A program made the position numbers and the translations under genes. The notes under the pieces were generated by a model that worked only from the letters and a program-made list of their open reading frames with translations, was not told where the DNA came from and ran no database searches. A DNA stretch of 52,766 bases from Bacteroidales bacterium (GTDB lineage Bacteria > Bacteroidota > Bacteroidia > Bacteroidales > TTA-H9): the NCBI GenBank assembly GCA_028689615.1, contig JAQVCV010000031.1, positions 1 to 52,766 on the forward strand. The letters run 5' to 3'. Positions 52,381 through 52,766 of the stretch are shown piece by piece. The number at the start of each line of letters is the position of its first letter. The first letter of the stretch is position 1.

Positions 52381-52736
52381 GGCATCCAGGGAGTTATGTG
52401 AATTTTAATGGAGGCTGTATCGGCACCGTCGGAACCCGAAGCGCGACAAGAGATGGTATTGGTTCCCATGCAGCACATTCCTGCGTAGTAGGTGATGGTG
52501 CTGCCCGAACCTATGATGGTGCCGTGATCGGCCTCCCATCTGATGAGGTTCGCCGGCAGGTTGGTCGTCACGCTGATGGTGGCTGTGTCCCAAGCCATGA
52601 GGGTGTCGGAGGAGGTGGTTAGCGAAACAATTTTAAATGAACCGGCTACCAGGGGTTCTTCATTTTTCTGTTTTGAGCAGGCGGCCAGGAGAAGGGATAG
52701 GCATAATACCGGCCATATTTTTTGCAATGGGATCAT
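52377..52736 (-). CDS. Small lipoprotein with Ig-like fold and Cys-Cys motif
   Basis: 119 residues. The signal ends with lipobox LLAAC (Cys20). The mature part looks like one Ig-like beta sandwich (TATISVTTNLPANLIRW, then TASIKIHITP at the end). It holds a Cys pair C88-C89 in YYAGMCCMG and a third Cys at 97. I do not recognise the family. It is the first gene of the operon, with about 30 bases visible upstream, so the promoter is not fully inside the window. The stop overlaps the start of the barrel gene (ATGA). Confidence 0.75.
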   Translation of the reverse strand: MIPLQKIWPVLCLSLLLAACSKQKNEEPLVAGSFKIVSLTTSSDTLMAWDTATISVTTNLPANLIRWEADHGTIIGSGSTITYYAGMCCMGTNTISCRASGSDGADTASIKIHITPWMP

Positions 52737-52766
52737 TTGACGGAAGCATTTGGTTAAAGTATGGTT

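Noticed and set aside
1-52766. tRNA, rRNA, CRISPR arrays, transposases, integrases or phage genes
   Set aside because: I looked for cloverleaf-like segments, regularly spaced repeats and known protein motifs and saw none.

Overview
The window is a chromosomal stretch of a Bacteroidota bacterium, most likely of the order Bacteroidales. The reasons are the TAnnTTTG promoter boxes in front of many genes, families largely confined to or typical of the phylum (DUF2851, DUF5686, DUF4833, the fused SpmA/SpmB protein, ArsF-type lipoproteins), serine palmitoyltransferase together with myo-inositol-phosphate synthase, and a short RecQ. No rRNA, tRNA, CRISPR array, transposase or phage gene is visible. 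I found 49 protein genes; the first is cut by the window edge. Layout: 1-3531 is the 3' part of a giant solenoid protein built on a strict 57-residue repeat. 4039-7725 holds dnaA, a low-molecular-weight phosphatase, a PLP-dependent threonine/serine dehydratase and an RsmI-like methyltransferase. 7937-21345 is a dense same-strand island for sphingolipid and inositol-lipid head-group synthesis: serine palmitoyltransferase, two tandem YghO-type acyltransferases (ceramide synthase candidates), a HisC/CobD-like PLP enzyme, two CDP-alcohol phosphotransferases, two sugar/alcohol-phosphate nucleotidyltransferases, a LysE-type exporter, a TetR regulator, an ATP-grasp enzyme, a flippase-like membrane protein, a HAD phosphatase and myo-inositol-1-phosphate synthase. 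A divergent DUF4833 gene follows. 22520-31586 has a DUF5686 outer-membrane protein, an ABC transporter, a CoA-transferase, a GT2-like glycosyltransferase, miaA and an extended SDR that could be the missing 3-ketosphinganine reductase. 31583-38997 is on the minus strand: a hybrid periplasmic-binding-domain histidine kinase, an NSS sodium symporter with its 41-residue small subunit, a potassium channel split into pore and RCK genes at an A6 run, a DUF2851 protein and a geranylgeranyl-reductase-type flavoprotein. 39075-48366 carries a GH53 lipoprotein, lepB, recQ, HU, fmt, a membrane-anchored TPR protein, SpmA/SpmB and pyridoxamine kinase. 48545-52736 is an arsenic region that looks richer in G+C than the rest: arsR-arsC-acr3 converges, through one bidirectional terminator, on a four-gene operon of exported proteins (lipoprotein, outer-membrane barrel, thioredoxin-like protein, ArsF-like lipoprotein), every one of which carries a Cys-Cys or CxxC motif. 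The two parts most worth attention are the lipid island, which appears to hold most of the route from serine and glucose-6-phosphate to phosphoethanolamine- and phosphoinositol-ceramides with several catalytically odd members, and the arsenic-linked envelope operon, which may be a little-described system for soft metals outside the cytoplasm.
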